Both the position numbers and the translations under genes were made by a program. DNA of 64,000 nucleotides from Humibacter sp. RRB41. Lineage in GTDB: Bacteria; Actinomycetota; Actinomycetes; Actinomycetales; Microbacteriaceae. The notes beneath the pieces were generated by a model. The model ran no database searches. It saw only the letters and a list, made by a program, of their open reading frames with translations, and was not told the DNA's origin. This document shows, piece by piece, positions 61,795 to 64,000 of this stretch; positions within the stretch are counted from its first letter, which is position 1; each line of letters begins with the position of its first letter. Location: contig NZ_JAKWJQ010000001.1 of assembly GCF_022761015.1 (NCBI RefSeq), forward strand, positions 1,155,924 to 1,219,923, given 5' to 3'.

Positions 61795-62277
61795 TCAGCC
61801 GCCTTGGACGATGTTGCGGATGGGCGTCTGGTTCGTGGCGCAGTCCGCGACCGTGCTGCTCAATGCGGAGCGGTAGGCGGCGGATCCGGGATCGAACTGT
61901 GCGCCGGCGATGATCGCCGGTGAGGATTTGATCGCGTCTTCCAAGAGGCCGACATCCGCCGCTAGTCCGGCGGTCCCGTCCAGGTGCGCGAGATCAAGGA
62001 GGTGAAGGGTCATCGGCACCGTGTTGATGACGGCCGCGTACTGCGCATCCGTGTACGTGCCCTGGTCACGATCCGATGCCGCATCGAGCAAGCTCGTGTT
62101 CACGGTCTCCAGGGTCAGGCACGTTGTCGCAATCGATTGGTCCGGCTCGTGCACGGTTGCTGCGGTCGTATGGGGCGCATGCGGCGGCGACGATGCCGCG
62201 GCTGTCGAGCATCCCGCAAGGACCAGCACGGCGGCCACCTGCGTGGCCACCATTCCCGTGAGCCGAACCTTACGCAC
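61795..62277 (-). CDS. Small secreted lipoprotein, function unknown
   Basis: A 160-aa protein from GTG 62277, supported by GGAGG 5 nt upstream. The lipobox is LVLAGC (Cys23), followed by an Ala/Ser/His/Pro linker (about 15 residues), then a helical domain of about 110 residues with two Cys that could bond. It would be exported and lipid-anchored. No family recognised. Confidence 0.7.
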   Translation of the reverse strand: MRKVRLTGMVATQVAAVLVLAGCSTAAASSPPHAPHTTAATVHEPDQSIATTCLTLETVNTSLLDAASDRDQGTYTDAQYAAVINTVPMTLHLLDLAHLDGTAGLAADVGLLEDAIKSSPAIIAGAQFDPGSAAYRSALSSTVADCATNQTPIRNIVQGG

Positions 62278-62567
62278 GCCAACCTCCAACACCGCAGGTT
62301 TCAGGGTTCAACGCTGCCCAAACTCTAGAGGCACGGCGGCTTCGAAATCATCACGCGGCGACGACGGCACAAGAGCGTGTTTCTGCGCGTCGCGTCCGCG
62401 TACCGCAAGCCGATCGGGCTGCGGACCTGCCTGTGTCAGTAGCCGTGGCGAACGGATAGTGTCCGGAGTAAAGAGCCGAACGGGATGAAGATGCGTCGAA
62501 TCTGGCCGATTGCGACCGTGGGGATAGTTCGAATTCCGCGATCAGCTGCGGGCTCGGCTCCGTTGCG
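62278..62567. other. Intergenic DNA, no gene supported
   Basis: About 290 bp with no convincing frame or strong hairpin. It separates two minus-strand lipoprotein genes and probably contains the promoter of the first. Confidence 0.5.
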
Positions 62568-62952
62568 TCAGTTGATGATGTTGAACGACAGCAGGGTTCC
62601 GGTGCAGTCAGACCCGCCAGAACCAACGATGCAGTCAATGGTCGTGCCCGCCTTCGGTCATGGTTACGTGGAGGCCTTGACTGGTGGACGCGAACGCTTG
62701 GTTCGCGACGTCATCATGGGTGGGCGCGGGCGTCTGCGTCGCTGCGAACTTGCCCCAGCATTTCGAGTACGCATCCTCGGATGTGAGTGTCCGATCGTCT
62801 ACGGACGGGCTCGGCGGCGCACCTGTCGCAGGCCGAACGAGGGTGGATGCCGTGATGGGCGATACCGCGTCAGGTGCGCTGCATCCGGAAAGTGCCAAAG
62901 CCACCAGCACTGCGCAGCCCGTCAAAAAGGCGCTCGCTCGCCGTCGAACCAC
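62568..62952 (-). pseudogene. Small lipoprotein gene with a 3' frameshift
   Basis: The frame from GTG 62952 encodes a lipoprotein with signal peptide AVLVALALSGC (Cys lipobox), then a Ser/Thr/Pro linker and SKCWGKFAATQTPAPTHDDVANQAFASTSQGLHVT. It stops at a TGA around 62635. A one-base shift near 62655 opens a frame reading KAGTTIDCIVGSGGSDCTGTLL to TGA 62568-62570, a convincing C-terminus with two Cys. The simplest reading is a 1-nt insertion in an originally longer gene, or a sequencing error. Confidence 0.5.
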
Positions 62953-63273
62953 CTCAGCCGCCCGTTCTTCCAGGTACCGGCACAACGCGGTCCCACCCAC
63001 ATCGCGAAGCGCGCTTGAGACAGATAGATGCGTCCACCGATCCGTATTCTCTTCTCTCGAACTCTATTGGTCTGGCCGGCCGCCAGGAACGGGAATCCAA
63101 AGATCGGCGAGCACCGACGAGAGCATCTTGCACGATGCTCTCAAGTGGCACTCAGCGGCGGCGTAGGCCGATCCTCTATGTGTACACACGTTCGATACTA
63201 CGGCCACCGCGTGCGAAAAGTCAGCTGTACGGGTTTCCTTTCGGCAATCTATCCACAGTGCAGCCATCCGTCG
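62953..63273. other. Intergenic DNA with a short perfect hairpin
   Basis: No gene visible. GAGAGCATC (63119-63127) pairs with GATGCTCTC (63134-63142), a 9-bp stem with a 6-nt loop and no T-tract. The remainder is unremarkable. Confidence 0.5.
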
Positions 63274-63302
63274 TTCACACTGTCTGACGTGCGGAGTATA
63301 AT
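63274..63302 (+). promoter_or_regulatory. Promoter of the DUF222/HNH gene
   Basis: TTCACA (63274-63279), 17-nt spacer, TATAAT (63297-63302). The consensus -10 ends 7 nt before the ATG at 63310, so transcription probably starts on the A of ATG, giving a leaderless mRNA. This is the best sigma-A match in the window. Confidence 0.7.
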
Positions 63303-63309
63303 CGCTATT

Positions 63310-64000
63310 ATGTTCGACACTGAAGACCGCGCGGCCGCCGGCTCCGGGTCGGGCTACGTGTGTGATGTCGTCGATGATCTCGCCGGCGCGTATGCGGATG
63401 TTCCGCCTGAGGACGTGTTCGAGAGTGATGGTGTCTGGAATCCGGATGTGTTGCCGGGACGGCATGTGCGTCGGCTGTCGGCGGTGGAGATTCTGGACTT
63501 CGTGTTTGATGATGCGGTGTCACATCAGACGGTGGTGAATCGTGAGTCGGCGCGGCAGATGTTCGCGGTGCATGAGGCGTTTCAGATCGCCAGAGAGTAT
63601 GTGCGCGTCTATGTCCCGGTGGGTGTTGCGGACACCTCTGTCGGGGTGGATGATGTGGACTTCTCGGAGCGTGCTGTGGCGTTCGATTTGGCGCACCGGT
63701 TGCATGTTAGTGAGAACCTGGTGCGTGCGTACGATCACCAAGCCGGTGTCCTGACCGGCAGCCTGTCTCGCTTGTGTGAGTTGTTCCTGGCGGGGCGGAT
63801 CAGTTCCCAGCATGTGCGGGCTGCGGTGGACAGTGCCGATGGCATCCCGACCGAGACGCTGATGGCTACCTACGATCAGCGTCTCGCCTTGATCGCTGAA
63901 GGTCTGCGGGTTGGGGAGTTCGCCCGCCGGTGTCGGCTGTTGCGGGAGCGGTTGTGTGCCGACACGCTGCAGGAACGCCACGACCGTGAAGTGGAGAAGC
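63310..64000 (+). CDS. DUF222-domain HNH endonuclease-type protein, N-terminal part
   Basis: The frame is open from ATG 63310 to the window edge (230 codons). RLSAVEILDFVFDDAVS, then SARQMFAVHEAFQIAREYVRVYV, then ELFLAGRISSQHVRAAVDSADGIPTETLMATYDQRLALIAEGLRVGEFARRCRLLRERLCADTLQERH follow the DUF222 (13E12-repeat) pattern common in multiple copies in Microbacteriaceae and mycobacteria; the HNH domain would lie beyond the end. Function unknown; these genes vary between strains and are thought to be mobile-like. Leaderless promoter. Confidence 0.82.
   Translation, partial: MFDTEDRAAAGSGSGYVCDVVDDLAGAYADVPPEDVFESDGVWNPDVLPGRHVRRLSAVEILDFVFDDAVSHQTVVNRESARQMFAVHEAFQIAREYVRVYVPVGVADTSVGVDDVDFSERAVAFDLAHRLHVSENLVRAYDHQAGVLTGSLSRLCELFLAGRISSQHVRAAVDSADGIPTETLMATYDQRLALIAEGLRVGEFARRCRLLRERLCADTLQERHDREVEK

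Overview
High-GC, actinobacterial chromosome segment, most likely from the family Microbacteriaceae. The basis is a DtxR/IdeR-type regulator with exact DtxR residue numbering, GTG/TTG starts, several apparently leaderless genes, the Corynebacteriales-like galU-GNAT-membrane protein order, and the frequent heptamer GGATGCC/GGCATCC in coding DNA. The genus cannot be fixed from the sequence. No rRNA, CRISPR array, insertion sequence or integrase is visible.

Layout. 1-3.4 kb: start of serC (leaving the window), divergent ideR-like metal regulator, secreted NlpC/P60 hydrolase behind a structured leader, a 20-codon His/Cys-rich leader peptide ending in an intrinsic terminator, a small HNH endonuclease and tRNA-Arg(CCT). 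3.4-8.2 kb: GNAT/XRE-cupin divergent pair, decayed gene remnants, transhydrogenase pntAB. 8.2-11.9 kb: DHA2-type drug exporter with its TetR regulator, and an SDR. 12-17.5 kb: phosphonate-type ABC transporter (HAD, phnD, phnC, phnE, phnE) with an RpiR regulator. 17.5-18.6 kb: group III truncated globin overlapping a SufR-like Fe-S regulator. 19-24.2 kb: several redox enzymes, each beside a MarR regulator with dyad operators. 24.2-30.6 kb: a complete four-step histidine utilisation set (HutG-like, IclR regulator, HutH, HutU, HutI). 30.6-40.9 kb: homoprotocatechuate meta-cleavage operon (HpaI, HpaH, HpaD, HpaE, GntR regulator and a FAH-RraA fusion), a divergent aromatic hydroxylase and a TPP-dependent decarboxylase. 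41-45.4 kb: a 1249-aa SF1 helicase/nuclease-like protein whose catalytic residues appear lost. 45.5-52.7 kb: MarR/PEBP pair, mscL, FmdB-type zinc ribbon, 5-FCL, galU, GNAT, GlpR-like membrane protein, a frameshifted acyl-CoA ligase and tRNA-Ala(CGC). 52.8-60.5 kb: myo-inositol catabolism (GntR regulator, iolC, aldolase, iolB, iolD, iolE, iolG). 60.5-64 kb: hydrolase/MarR pair, two small lipoproteins (one frameshifted), and the start of a DUF222/HNH protein running off the end.

Together the region is mainly catabolic and regulatory. Histidine, aromatic (hydroxyphenylacetate-type) and inositol pathways feed central metabolism, each under a local regulator with recognisable inverted-repeat operators. 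The features most worth testing are the leader-peptide attenuator (2.6 kb), the catalytically degenerate helicase (41.4-45.2 kb), the FAH-RraA fusion (35.7-37.2 kb), and the globin/Fe-S regulator module (17.5 kb).
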